Below are positions 1-9,355 of a DNA stretch of 64,000 bases, in pieces. A program made the position numbers and the translations under genes. The stretch covers positions 186,001-250,000 of the forward strand of contig JBBPTG010000002.1 of assembly GCA_038093975.1 (NCBI GenBank). Reading direction: 5' to 3'. The notes beneath the pieces are model-generated. The model saw only the letters and a list, made by a program, of their open reading frames with translations. It had not been told where the DNA came from and did no database searches. How positions within the stretch are numbered: the first letter of the stretch is position 1; the number at the start of each line of letters is the position of its first letter. The DNA comes from Chalciporus piperatus (Eukaryota > Basidiomycota > Agaricomycetes > Boletales > Boletaceae).

Positions 1-1056
1 TTTCATAACAGTCCGTGCCTTCTCGATTCTCGCCAACGCACCACCACCACCAATGTCACCGATAACTCGGAGTGGGACCTGTCGACTCATCCCCAGGCTA
101 GCGCAATATTCTTTCGCGAAGAGTGGTTCGAGGTCGGCATGGAGCGACGGCGACGCAAGGTCTGCATAAGGGGATCGTTCTAGTCTCTGTTTGGGGAGGT
201 AAATCAGACAAGCCATTAGACGTTTGAATTCGGCAGCATGTTCAGGATAGTAGCCTCGCAAAGCGGCATTCGCGTATGATATTGCTGGGGCTGAATTCAA
301 GGAGTCTTCTGAAAGGAGTAGTCGTATGTACTGAGAACGGTGGAGGTAGAATTCTAACGGAGAGGACCGTGAACGAAGGAATGAGCGGTTTTTGATGGAC
401 CACCTTGGGATAGAGCTTAGTAACGGGAGAAACATCGTTGAATTAGCCTTACTCGAGTGCAGGAGAAACATCCTGTCTTCGTAGTGCTGTCAGGATACGG
501 TGGAGCTCCACAAACTGGCTACGCAATTCAGATGTGATTTCGGTGCCGGACTCCTAGGTTCACTTGTCAGCTGACAACTTACGGCGAACGCGATGATGAA
601 CTACTTCGATAAATGTCTCGGCGGTGGAGAACTGTCCTGTGCGAAGGAGATGTAGAGCGACGGTTCGGTCAAGTGCATCGTTGGCCTCATCAGAGGCGAA
701 GAACGGGTCGTACGCCGGCAGTGGTTGCGTGAATCTCTGTAGTAATTCATGAGTAGCAGCTCCTTGTATGATATGATCCAAGGAAGCCAGACCTTGTCCA
801 GAGCTTTCCCAACCCTCGCAATCGCATTGTAAATCTCCTTCTGTTTCTCATCAATTTCCTTCTTCCTCGTTTCCACCGTCTGCGCCAGCAATGCGAATGT
901 ATCCTGAGTGATTGTGCCCGCCTCAATCCGGCTCTTGACTTCGTGGAGTGTCTGGAGTAGCGAGTCCAATGAACTCTCCACCGAGGGATTCTTGCCCTTT
1001 GCCGAGCCTTCTGTCGATGCTCTGAGCTTTTCCAGCTCCTTCATAGGGCCATCCAT
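1..1056 (-). CDS. RMD5: RMD5/RMND5-type subunit of the GID/CTLH E3 ubiquitin ligase (3' end cut by the window)
   Basis: Rmd5 and Fyv10 form the RING-containing catalytic pair of the GID (CTLH) ubiquitin ligase, which in yeast degrades gluconeogenic enzymes. The start is the ATG at 1054-1056. The first exon contains the family signature RVGKALDK (human RMND5: RVGKAIDK) after a helical N-terminus. Introns lie near 783-840 and 550-600. A LisH/CTLH-like stretch follows (LHLLRTGQFSTAETFIE, ELRSQFVELHRIL), then a CRA-like stretch (SSPLEFYLHRSQYIRLLLS, PEHAAEFKRLMACLIYLP, YCASLGMSRQVPLRV). The reading frame runs off the left edge, so the C-terminal degenerate RING is not visible. It is divergent from NSA1, with 95 bp between the two starts. 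Identity rests on motif order and is strong; the RING cannot be checked. Confidence 0.85.
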
Positions 1057-1151
1057 GGTGTTGCGAGATTGGGTTGTAGTGCGATGTGTTGGTCGGGTGA
1101 TGAGAGCTACATTTGGTATGGGTTTCCGTTTGTCACATCACACTTGATAAA
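1057..1151. promoter_or_regulatory. Shared bidirectional promoter interval of RMD5 and NSA1
   Basis: Only 95 bases separate the start codons of RMD5 (minus) and NSA1 (plus). Both promoters and both 5' leaders must fit here or overlap the opposite gene. I see no TATA box. Bidirectionality is inferred from geometry. Confidence 0.5.
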
Positions 1152-2532
1152 ATGCCTCGTTTTTTTACCGGCGACGAGCTGGGCAGCATAAAATCTATCT
1201 CGTATGACCCAGACACATCAACAGGGAATAAAACCTTGCTAAAAACCTTGCACGATGGTACTTCGACCGGTCGTACACGAGGGGTTCACAGACTGGCCAC
1301 CACCACAGGCGAGGGGACTCTGGTACGTCCCTAGGTTTGAGTGACGAACTGAACTCGGCAAAATAATGCTCAAGATAAGCTGGCTTCAGCACACGCAGAT
1401 GGCTCCCTTCAGCTCTCATCGTTGACGAGCGAAGATAAACTCGAACAACTCCACGATTGGAGAGAGACGAGATGGAATGCGGATCAACGATTCGTCGGTC
1501 TTGTATCGACACAAAAGTGAGTGACAAAGATGATATGGCTTTGAAACTGTGCTCAGTCTGGCGTGTTCTTTCAAGTGCTGTATATTCCTGTGCTTCCAAT
1601 GGTGCACTTCGACTAACGAACATAAACGATGACGGCGCACCGACGCACAAACTAGGCGCGCTGCCGTCGCGGCTTACGGACTGGAGATTGAGTGCCAACC
1701 AAGAAACCTTTGCATACGGCGGTGACGAAGTCGAACTTTCAGTCTGGAACACCGAACGTGCTTTCGAACCCCATCCCGAATCTTCTACATCCAGCAGTAA
1801 GAAACGAAAAAGAGCCGACGTTTTATTCCCTGGAGAAGTCTGGCGCGCAAAGAATGTACCGAATGACCATCTGGGATTGCGTCAACCGGTCCACAATACC
1901 TGTCTCACATATATCTCCACGCAACAACTCCTTGCTGGAACGCGGTTTGGCGATCTTCGTCGGTACGACACGCGGTCCGGGAGGCGACCTGTCAGCGATT
2001 TCAAGGGCGTTGGTAAAGTGGGTGGTGTTCGATCGGTCGAAAATGGACTCTCGGAACAGTGAGTACAGGTTAACGAGTCTTTATGCGATGTTGACAGGAT
2101 GGCATCACCACTTTTCTAGTCAAGTGTTCATCTCAGATCAAGGCACGAATTTGTTTGCGCTTGATCTACGCAACGGTAGCATCATGTATGGATACAAAGG
2201 TATGCTTCACCACGGCGTTCTATCACTTTCCTTGACATCAGTATCTTGCAGGTATATCCGGCGTGGTAAATTCGTTGGCCGCAGCACCGTCGTTCCTTGC
2301 ATCCGTGTCGCTGGATCGATACGCTCGCGTTCATAGTACATTTTCACCCCCAACCGAGGTCGGGAAGCAACAAGAAAACAAGGGCACCGTACTCGATCAA
2401 GTGTACATGACCACCATCCCCACCGTTGTCGTCTGGGACCAAAGTAGCATGGGAAGCGCGCGCCGGACTGCCGATGAAGATGACGGGGATGTTTGGGAGC
2501 AGATGAAACACGTGGGGGATGATGAGGAATGA
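1152..2532 (+). CDS. NSA1: WD40 ribosome-biogenesis protein NSA1 (WDR74 family)
   Basis: Nsa1/WDR74 is a seven-bladed WD40 protein of nucleolar pre-60S particles, released by the AAA ATPase Rix7/NVL. I place the start at ATG 1152, giving MPRFFTGDELGSIK. Introns fit at about 1323-1389, 1517-1575, 2059-2119 and 2200-2251; each keeps the WD40 frame open. Diagnostic stretches are EVWRAKNVPNDHLGLRQPV, TRFGDLRRYDTRSGRRPV and LFALDLRNGSIMYGYKG. All three are typical of this family and unlike generic WD40 proteins. A basic patch (SSKKRKRAD) may be a nuclear localisation signal. The C-terminus is acidic (TADEDDGDVWEQ...GDDEE). The stop at 2530-2532 lies 123 bp from the stop of the convergent pirin gene. 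Confidence 0.88.
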
Positions 2533-2634
2533 TACTTTGAACTGATCATTCTGAAATGGAAGTGTGGATCGCTGTCCTGCACATCTTTCTCGAAGAAAGT
2601 GTGGGCATGCTTGATATTTGTCGGAAAGATGATA

Positions 2635-2640
2635 AATAAA
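2635..2640 (+). promoter_or_regulatory. Candidate poly(A) signal of NSA1
   Basis: AATAAA lies 103 bases after the NSA1 stop and 16 bases before the pirin stop on the other strand. If used, the NSA1 transcript would run antisense into the end of the pirin coding region. Confidence 0.4.
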
Positions 2641-2655
2641 AGTACATCATTTAAT

Positions 2656-4170
2656 CTAGCGCGATAATGGTTCCTTCCCAATCTTGCTCTGCCACGTATG
2701 TGCCTTCTCAAAGCCATTCCTCCCAGATTGATCTGATCGAGCGTGTCAACGAGGGTGCGGATTAAAGGAACAACGGATTGCTTACAGTCCATCAATGTCT
2801 TCTGTATCTCGTCACGCGTCGTCATCACAAATGGACCATATTGGACAACAGTCTGGTCCAGAGGTTCACCAGCGATCTGACGCACGTTCATTACTAAAAG
2901 CGACTGACCAGGATCAATGAAACGTACCAGAACAAAATCGGTGTTGTCTTTGGTGGCAGTGACTTTGACTCCTGACTCCTCCTTCCCATTGGACAGGACG
3001 AGGGTATGGAAAGGGTCGTTGACGGGACCATTTTCCCCGAGTGTAATGGCACCCTTCCAGACTGATCACAGAATTGTCAGCTCCCATACGTACTTGAGAG
3101 GCTAGTACGTACGATAGATAAATGATGTCCAACCAGCAGCTAAGCATTCAAGTGAGGAGTGTGCCTAACAAGAATGATGCAAAGACCTACGGATTTCCTG
3201 GAAGATGGAATCCCCTGCCTTCTTCATTGATACGTGGAAGAACCAACAACCGCCAAGTGGCCGGACAGGGGATTCAACGTCGTGACTCTTCCCACTAATC
3301 ACCTTAATACTGACAGAACCATCAGGACCATCAGGATATGCAACCGGGATGCTGTCGTCAAACCGTTAGTCGATGCGATGGTGAAAAAGTCATTATCGAC
3401 GGACGTACGATTTAGGGCCGAGTTCTTGATAAGAGGGTTCCTGAAGACCAAAGGAAGAACAATTACTCCGCAAGGAACTCGGGACGTTTATGATTAGTCA
3501 CTTACCACCATCTTGAACTGCATAGACGAAGGTGGAAGAGTAAGTGGTTCAATTCAAATCGGCGATGGCTGCGCATCTCACCTCCTTGGGCAAGTCGACC
3601 CATAATTGGAACCCTCTGGGCTCGGGAACACCGGGGGCATGGACTGGCATTTCGGCGTGAATGACGCCTCTGCCCTGTAAGAGCAATATAAGGGTATGTA
3701 ATAACCAATGGGAGAACGGGGTGACGCACAGCACACATCCATTGGACACCACCAGCATCGATCGTTCCAGCATGCCCTGCCGAGTCTTCGTGACGACTCG
3801 ATCTGAGCGGGAAGGATTGTCATGAGTGTTATCTCGTACCCCTAAAAAGTTGCATACCCTTCAAGCATGTACGTTACGGTCGCTTGACCACGATGGGGGT
3901 GATCAGGGAACCCCTACAGCAAGGCTAATTGGTGATCGGCAGACAGCAGAATTAGGGCTTGCTCACGGCGCCTTTGGAGATATGGAAATGATCTAATAGC
4001 AAGAAAGGAGTCAAGTTGCGCAGGTTCATGGTACCGATTGAGCGCCGGACACGAGCGCCTGCGCCCTGTGGGTTCCGTAAGGGGATGGAATTGCACTAGT
4101 AACGCGAAGGGGAACGGACCTCCTCTGCCTCGACAGCAAGAACCTTTTTCACTACGCTGCGAGAAGTCAT
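2656..4170 (-). CDS. Pirin (bicupin Fe-binding protein, quercetinase-like family)
   Basis: Pirins are two-cupin iron proteins acting as nuclear cofactors or quercetin dioxygenases. The start is ATG 4168-4170 (MTSRSVVKKVLAVEAEE). Reading across introns gives GARVRRSIGTMNLRNLTPF, then LLLDHF and GFPDHPHRGQATVTYMLEG. This last stretch carries the metal-binding His pair of the first cupin. Next come the motifs HEDSAGHAGTIDAGGVQWM and HAEMPVHAPGVPEPRGFQL. The second cupin includes WTSFIYLWKGAITLGENG and EPLDQTVVQYGPFVM. The last exon (NGFEKAHTWQSKIGK) ends at TAG 2656-2658; its intron joins to give DYQSGRNGFEK, the usual pirin C-terminus. At least six introns are needed. No frame breaks were seen. 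The substrate cannot be told from sequence. Confidence 0.9.
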
Positions 4171-5429
4171 TCTGATGAATTGGAACGTGTTGGAAGAGTT
4201 GTGATGGGGAAGAGATATAGAATGGATCAGACGTGGAGTGGTGAACGAGGCCTTATATGTTCTGCTTCAAGTTATGCTTGCTAATGGGTGGGCGTGATCC
4301 GTGACACTGTTGCAGGGACGGTGGACTCGGAAGAAATGAAATTCATATCGTCTGTACCATTACGGGGAGAATATGCTCACCGTCACCCGTCGCTGAATCA
4401 GCCGATGACTGAAAAGGAACGAAAAACTCACCGAAATTGATTTTGTGGATACGGCTGTACTACGTATGAATGAACGGGTGTTGCAACCTGATCAAACGCA
4501 TGGTTTCGAAGTAATGAACAGCCCGGGAACAGGAAGGTCTTCCATGGAACAGAGGTCTTGGCGGGGACTGTTCTAGCAATAGGCTGCACGCTTACAGAGC
4601 CAAGTAGGCTTGGACGTCTTGGGCAGCTATTGGCTAGCGTAACTCGTGGCGGGCTTTCGAGAATGTCGCGGAGATGCTGACTGCGGGCGCCATACACCCA
4701 AGTCTGGATATGAGGAGGATGACAAAAATAATGGCTCGAGCATTCGTCAGCGAGTCGTCCATTACGATCGAATTGCCATGTTAATCAGGGGTAAGCGTAT
4801 TCGAGCTGTCACATCGATTTACTCGACCAGTCGACGGCCGACTCGGAAGAGTGTCCGAGTTCTAGTAAGTACTGGGACGTATAGGGTGGCTGTAGCACCT
4901 CGTCATCATCCAATGGAGTCAAACCGGAGTCGGCACTCAAGCACTGTGCCAAGCACTAGTATCACTGTGCAACATCTCCGTGAAGGATAGTTCAAGGGTG
5001 AGCGTCACGGCTAGTTGATTCCACGAATAGCCATGACCGGCTGCAACCCTATCGAGGAAGACGATGGGATCTGATCCGTGTCAACGTCCGGTCGGCCCAT
5101 CAGGTAGCGTATTCTAATTTTTGACACTCGAAAAAATACTTCTGGAATACCGCCATTACGCAGGAACGCTAGTTTGTAGCAGTACATTTTATGATATTTT
5201 TTTCATGAAGCGGCAAGGATGGAGGTGGTATCGAACGTGCGAAGTGGCTCGAAAAGGCAAAGTGTGCCAAGCCAAGTGGACGCGAAACGTTTGTCGCTGG
5301 AAGCCGGCCAAGAAATCGGCTGTGTTTTTGTTCAAGTTGAAGTTTGCAGGTTGAGATCTGTCGAGTCACATCCGTTTATAAGACGCCCCGATTCCACATT
5401 TGTGGTACGACAGCGCATCAAATTCCACA
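4171..5429. other. Intergenic region without a recognised gene
   Basis: About 1.26 kb between the pirin start and the next gene. Open frames on both strands (longest about 114 codons, plus strand 4646-4990) resemble no family I know and show no splice-linked continuation. It presumably holds the pirin promoter and upstream sequence of the gene at 5491. Confidence 0.5.
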
Positions 5430-5439
5430 TATATATATA
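5430..5439 (+). promoter_or_regulatory. TATA-like element upstream of the gene at 5491
   Basis: The run TATATATATA lies 52 bases upstream of ATG 5491. The spacing would allow a transcription start about 30 bases downstream and a very short leader. This is sequence and spacing evidence only. Confidence 0.4.
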
Positions 5440-5490
5440 CACTCACGCCGCTCCTTACTCAAAGTTCATTCCTCCTCTGACGTGCGTACT

Positions 5491-6076
5491 ATGGATCGCT
5501 TCCTCGCCCCAAACACCTCAGAGGCAATGGCCCACTCCCATCTCACGTATGTTTTTTCTGCTGTTTCATACACTCATCTAACAATACCCCAATAGCCAGA
5601 ACTGGTTTACATGGGATCAGGACCACCCATCGTTCAACGAGACTCTGGTAGCCGGATGTGCCTCGTATCAGGCCTTTAACCGCTACCTTTCTGGCTCTGA
5701 CCTATTTATCGTGCCACGTTCTCGCAGTGAACTCGAGAGTGTTTTGTCAGTACAGCTTCTTTGTGGCATTGACTTTTGACTCACTATCAATCCCATCAGG
5801 CGAAGGTACGCTTACGACAGCATCCATAATGCTATCGCTATCGCTCGTCAACCCCTCCAGCGTGGCGGTTACAGCAGAGTGAGTCTTTCCACTCTCATCC
5901 TCCAACTATGACTCATCTGCTACCCCAAGACATGTATACTGGCTGAAAAGTCGATACGCGATGTACTGAATAAGAGTGATAATGCCGAGGTCCTCCTCGC
6001 TCTACACGCCAAACCCCAGTCTCAGCTTGCAACATCAGGCAGGACTTTCCCAACAAATACCACCATCAGGACGTGA
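5491..6076 (+). CDS. Small multi-exon protein of unknown function
   Basis: I do not recognise this protein. Three introns (donors GTATGT near 5549, GTCAGT near 5735, GTGAGT near 5880) join four exons into an uninterrupted frame of about 143 residues that ends at TGA 6074-6076. It begins MDRFLAPNTSEAMAHSHLT and continues QNWFTWDQDHPSFNETL. It then has a tyrosine/arginine-rich stretch (LRRYAYDSIHNAIAIARQP) and a helical C-terminal part (CILAEKSIRDVLNKSDNAEV). There is no signal peptide or membrane segment. Support is consistent splice sites in phase, a TATA-like element upstream and plausible composition. It could instead be the 5' part of a longer gene continuing past 6076, where other frames stay open to about 6330. 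Confidence 0.45.
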
Positions 6077-6750
6077 TCACGCGCAACATTGTTTGCACTC
6101 CGATCCCCTTGTACCTATCCTTCCCACCCCGCCTTTGTCATGCATTCAACACTGTGTATACTTGGCAATGCGGCTTGTTTCCTTCTTTCCCTCGTCCGTA
6201 TATCACAATGCATCTGTACTACCAGCTTCGCAACTATATCCGTACCATGGCACCTGCCACTAGTCGTCGCACCTTTTGTACTACTTTCCAATATGTTATC
6301 GAATCTCGGGTCCCGTGTCATCTAGTGTGAAGCTTTGACAAAGAACGTTTGTCTTGCCAAAAGCACTATGACTTCTGTCTCAGTGAGTGAGTCACAACAC
6401 AATCAGATAGTGTTGTTCAGGGGTATTGCCATTAATGTAGATATTACCGGTCTCTGGATGTTCAAAACCACCGTGGGTATATGACACGTGATACGCAATT
6501 GCTATTGCCGCCGTTTACTATTAGCCTCCTAGGCGTAGTTAGCCAAATAATGGAGTTTAATGAAGTTACACAAGGCTAATCGAGCGAGTTTCAGCCAGCT
6601 ACTCTTGCGTCGCAGTCGGACGCACTTTCGGGCCAGCCCCGTTTTTTCGATTTGTCTTACAAATCAATTGCCTCTATGTGGCTACCGCTCTACGCGTCAT
6701 CGGGCATCGTGCGCCCTCCATTTTCGTCTCTGATCGTCGGAGTCGTTTTG
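6077..6750. other. Intergenic region, nothing recognised
   Basis: Open frames at 6073-6330 overlap in three registers and have biased, low-information composition; none resembles a known family. No splice-linked coding signal was seen from 6330 to 6750. Confidence 0.4.
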
Positions 6751-6755
6751 GCTTA

Positions 6756-6822
6756 CCTAGCGAGTGTGGCGGTCACAGGGGCTCCTCGCCTCTCTTGACC
6801 TGCTCCCGCCATCTCGCTAGGT
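6756..6822. repeat. Imperfect inverted repeat flanking the first direct-repeat unit
   Basis: CCTAGCGAGTGTGGCGG at 6756-6772 is nearly the reverse complement of CCGCCATCTCGCTAGG at about 6807-6822 (one indel and one mismatch). The two arms could form a stem of about 15 bp. It overlaps the first 33-bp direct repeat and suggests a remnant of a mobile-element end. Confidence 0.6.
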
Positions 6823-6879
6823 GGGTTTTCTCTTATTCTTGAGTTGGCCTCTCTTGACCTGCTCCCGCTGTCTCGCTAG
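6788..6879. repeat. Two 33-bp direct repeats, 59-bp period
   Basis: The units at 6788-6820 and 6847-6879 share GCCTCTCTTGACCTGCTCCC followed by GC(CA/TG)TCTCGCTAG. They differ at only two adjacent positions. The 26-bp spacer is pyrimidine-rich. The repeats directly abut the reverse-transcriptase-like fragment, so they may be sub-terminal repeats of the same degraded element. That link is inference; the repeat itself is plain in the sequence. Confidence 0.85.
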
Positions 6880-7089
6880 TCAAAAAGCTCGGCTTTTTTC
6901 GTAGTCGTCGACGTAGATGTATAGGAAGTAAAGAAGGAGTTTCATCACCGCAATCCAAATCACTAGTGACATAACAGCATGGAAGAGTCGCTGTGACGCC
7001 CGTCCTCCGAAGACGTTGCGACGGTCGACATACCGTTTCCCTTCAAATCTCACAATTTGTTTGACTTGCCAGAGGGGGTTGTGTCTCAT
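6880..7089 (-). mobile_element. Reverse-transcriptase-like fragment (Y-V-D-D palm motif)
   Basis: A 69-residue frame carries RFEGKRYVDRRNVFGGRAS, a hydrophobic helix, then YIYVDDY. The order (Y-V-D..., F-G-G-R-A-S, about 28 residues, Y-V-D-D) matches the palm of retroelement reverse transcriptases. The closest pattern I know is fungal DIRS/tyrosine-recombinase-like elements, where F-G-x-R-x-S precedes a (Y/L)-x-D-D site. The Y-V-D-D codons lie at about 6904-6915. The frame has no upstream continuation: an in-frame stop precedes residue 1. It ends just past the catalytic motif, inside an A/T hairpin. Fingers, RNase H and any integrase or recombinase are missing, so it is a relic. Element class is uncertain. 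Confidence 0.5.
6882..6898. repeat. Perfect 7-bp-stem hairpin with A and T tracts
   Basis: AAAAAGC, loop TCG, GCTTTTT form a perfect short stem. It lies between the direct repeats and the Y-V-D-D fragment and includes that fragment's stop region. No function is claimed. Confidence 0.6.
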
Positions 7090-7194
7090 CAGAGTCTATT
7101 ATTGTCTTTTCGAGTGCCTGTGTTACTCGTCTCTAACTCGTCTCTTACTTCGTAGTCTCGCTTTGTGCTCTTGTCGTCAGCTGTTCAAATCCAC

Positions 7195-9034
7195 CTGATC
7201 TCCCGACTCGACGTTGAGGAGATCGATTTTGCTGGCTAATAACTCTTCGCGTTCCTGGCCACGAGTTCGATTAGACCTGTTCATTCATTCACTCCCAACG
7301 CATCAGGGCAGGCTAAACGACAGCAATTGGATCACAAGCAAGGTTTCTGCCGACGCAGGCGGCGTTTCCCAAGTCCGAATCGCACATGGACATGTATAAT
7401 TCATTACAGCGTGTCTACAAACCCGTCCCCACATGCCCCGGATCCTGCATCGTGATGGCGTTTGCATCGCGTCCATTAATCACCGCATGGCGGCCAGTGG
7501 CCACGGATCGCTCACCCTTGAATATCGTGATGACAGCTGTGGAAACCAATGCGAACCAAGAGCCGTATGGTTGCAGAGGCACCTAGTTGTACGGCAGTGT
7601 ATCCCGGGAGATACCCTGGATCTTGAGAGCGGCCATAAATCGACTGAACACAACCATTACATAGGCATCGGCATCGCAGCGAGTGCCAGTCCATGGGACG
7701 CCCATCCCATTCGCCCGTTTGAAGGTACCTAGAGCCTTTCCTTCCAAGGCCAGACCATGAGGTGTGTGCAATGCGATGTACAGGTCCCAATTAGCGGCGC
7801 TCAAAGTAAAGGTAAAGATAATCGCATTAATAACGTTGTTAAGAGAACCAATCTTGACCGGTGTAATACCTATACAGTTGGTGATAAGCCACTGAGGGTT
7901 TCAGGCAGAACGGGCTTCTTACCAACAAGAATCGGTGAAGCTGCGCCAGGTATGGAGCTATCGGCAACAAAAAGCGCCTTAAGTTGAACGTCACGAACGT
8001 GTCCTGGGTTTCATTCCATTCCACGGAACTTGCTCGTACTGGGAACGATCAGGTTGATAACGATTACGGTTCCGATTCGTAGAAAACGGAATTCGGATGA
8101 ACGTTCGCTTGATGACACAAGGAACGTTTTTCTTCGGGTTCTTTACCTCGCCCACAGTTACGCCCACAAGTTCTGTCCCGATGGATGAAAACAGGGAGGT
8201 GGTCAGAGTGCTCCAGAAGCTGAAGAAGATTGCCAGGCGCTCGTTGTGAACGTATGACAGGAGATAACTACCCATTGGGACGTTAGGGTGTTGCCAGTAT
8301 CGAAACCCAATCCGGTCATGCACAGGGTTACCGCCAAGGTCGACGATAGGACCGAAGAGTATGAATCCAGCGAGCGAGAGGACCTTGAGACTGCATCATC
8401 CAGAATTCCAGTTCCCCGAAACCCACATGCCGAGCAAATTGACGAGTAAAACTGTAATTCATCCTCCTGAGCCAAAGAGGTATGAAAACAAACGTCATGG
8501 ACATACTGCATACGATGTAGATACCTGCGAAGTTCGACTCGTCAGCTCAGATGCAGAGGTAAAGTTAAGAACACGCACTTGTCCAGGCCTCAAGGGGCAC
8601 CGACTCGGAGCTTGTCCAATATTGCATGGCTATGCAAGCCGCATTGAGATTACTGGCTGGGGCAACGAGGTGTTTCATGAGATAATTCCAGCCAACAGCG
8701 AAACCAAACGCAGGATCCACGAAGCGTGAAGCATAACCAGGTAGGTTGACATCTCGCCTAGCGCAATCATGACCAAGTAACACAAGATGCCCACAAATGC
8801 CTAGTGAAGTGTGAACGACTATCTTCATCCGACTCTTGGGTCTGCCACGAATGTGTGTCCGAGACACAGTCCGAGTGGTCCGCCGCGAACGAAGGCAGTT
8901 CCGGAACCTATGAATCATAAGTCCCGCGGCCCCTCTCCGAATCGTTTCCCCGAGCTATAAGCAGATAAGACACAATCATCTGAACGTTACACTGAACGAC
9001 GTACGGCGATTATGGATATTTGGCGGCTCTCAAG
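7195..9034 (-). pseudogene. Decayed amino-acid permease (APC/AAT family) gene
   Basis: In order on the minus strand, fragments in shifting frames match a fungal general amino-acid permease. They are LESRQISIIA; GSGTAFVRGGPLG; GILCYLVMIALGEMSTYLPG; SRFVDPAFGFAVGWNYLMKH; GELEFWMMQS; KVLSLAGFILFGPIVDLGG; SSIGTELVGVTVGEVKNP; and SAANWDLYIALHTPHGLALE with GKALGTFKRANG. Frame breaks not readily explained by introns occur near 8920 (one extra base before the GSGTAF segment), 8415 (one base short before GELEFW), 8385 (between QS and KVLSL) and about 8040-8090. The C-terminal part below about 7560 is barely recognisable, so the lower boundary is approximate. An intact gene would encode a roughly 550-residue, 12-helix plasma-membrane transporter. 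Assembly indels are an alternative, but the neighbouring genes read cleanly. Confidence 0.72.
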
Positions 9035-9355
9035 CTAGCTGCTCACGGTGCAAAGTGCGGTGTCGTTGAGTACCCACATCATCAGATGCTCCTTATTGCT
9101 GCTGGAACTTGTGACTTACCTGGTTCATGTTGTCCCTAGAGCTGGTCAGATCATTCAAAAAGAGAATACACGAGTTCCGCGAGGTTAGCATGTCGCCGTC
9201 GCGTTATCATCTTGCGTACTCTGTGCCAATTGATAGGACTTTTTGATAGCTCGTATAGGACTTGTACACTCTCCGGAACCACATGGTCATTGGTAACGAC
9301 GAGAAGGTCAACAATATTAATGTTCCTGTTGTGTTCCTCCGAGTCTTGTTGTAGG
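9035..9355. other. Intergenic gap between decayed permease and ECI gene
   Basis: About 320 bases with no recognised coding or RNA signal. It presumably holds the former permease upstream region and the 3' UTR of the enoyl-CoA isomerase gene. Confidence 0.4.

Noticed and set aside
6755..6880. CRISPR-like array
   Set aside because: Only two repeat units in a nuclear fungal genome; no further copies within the window.
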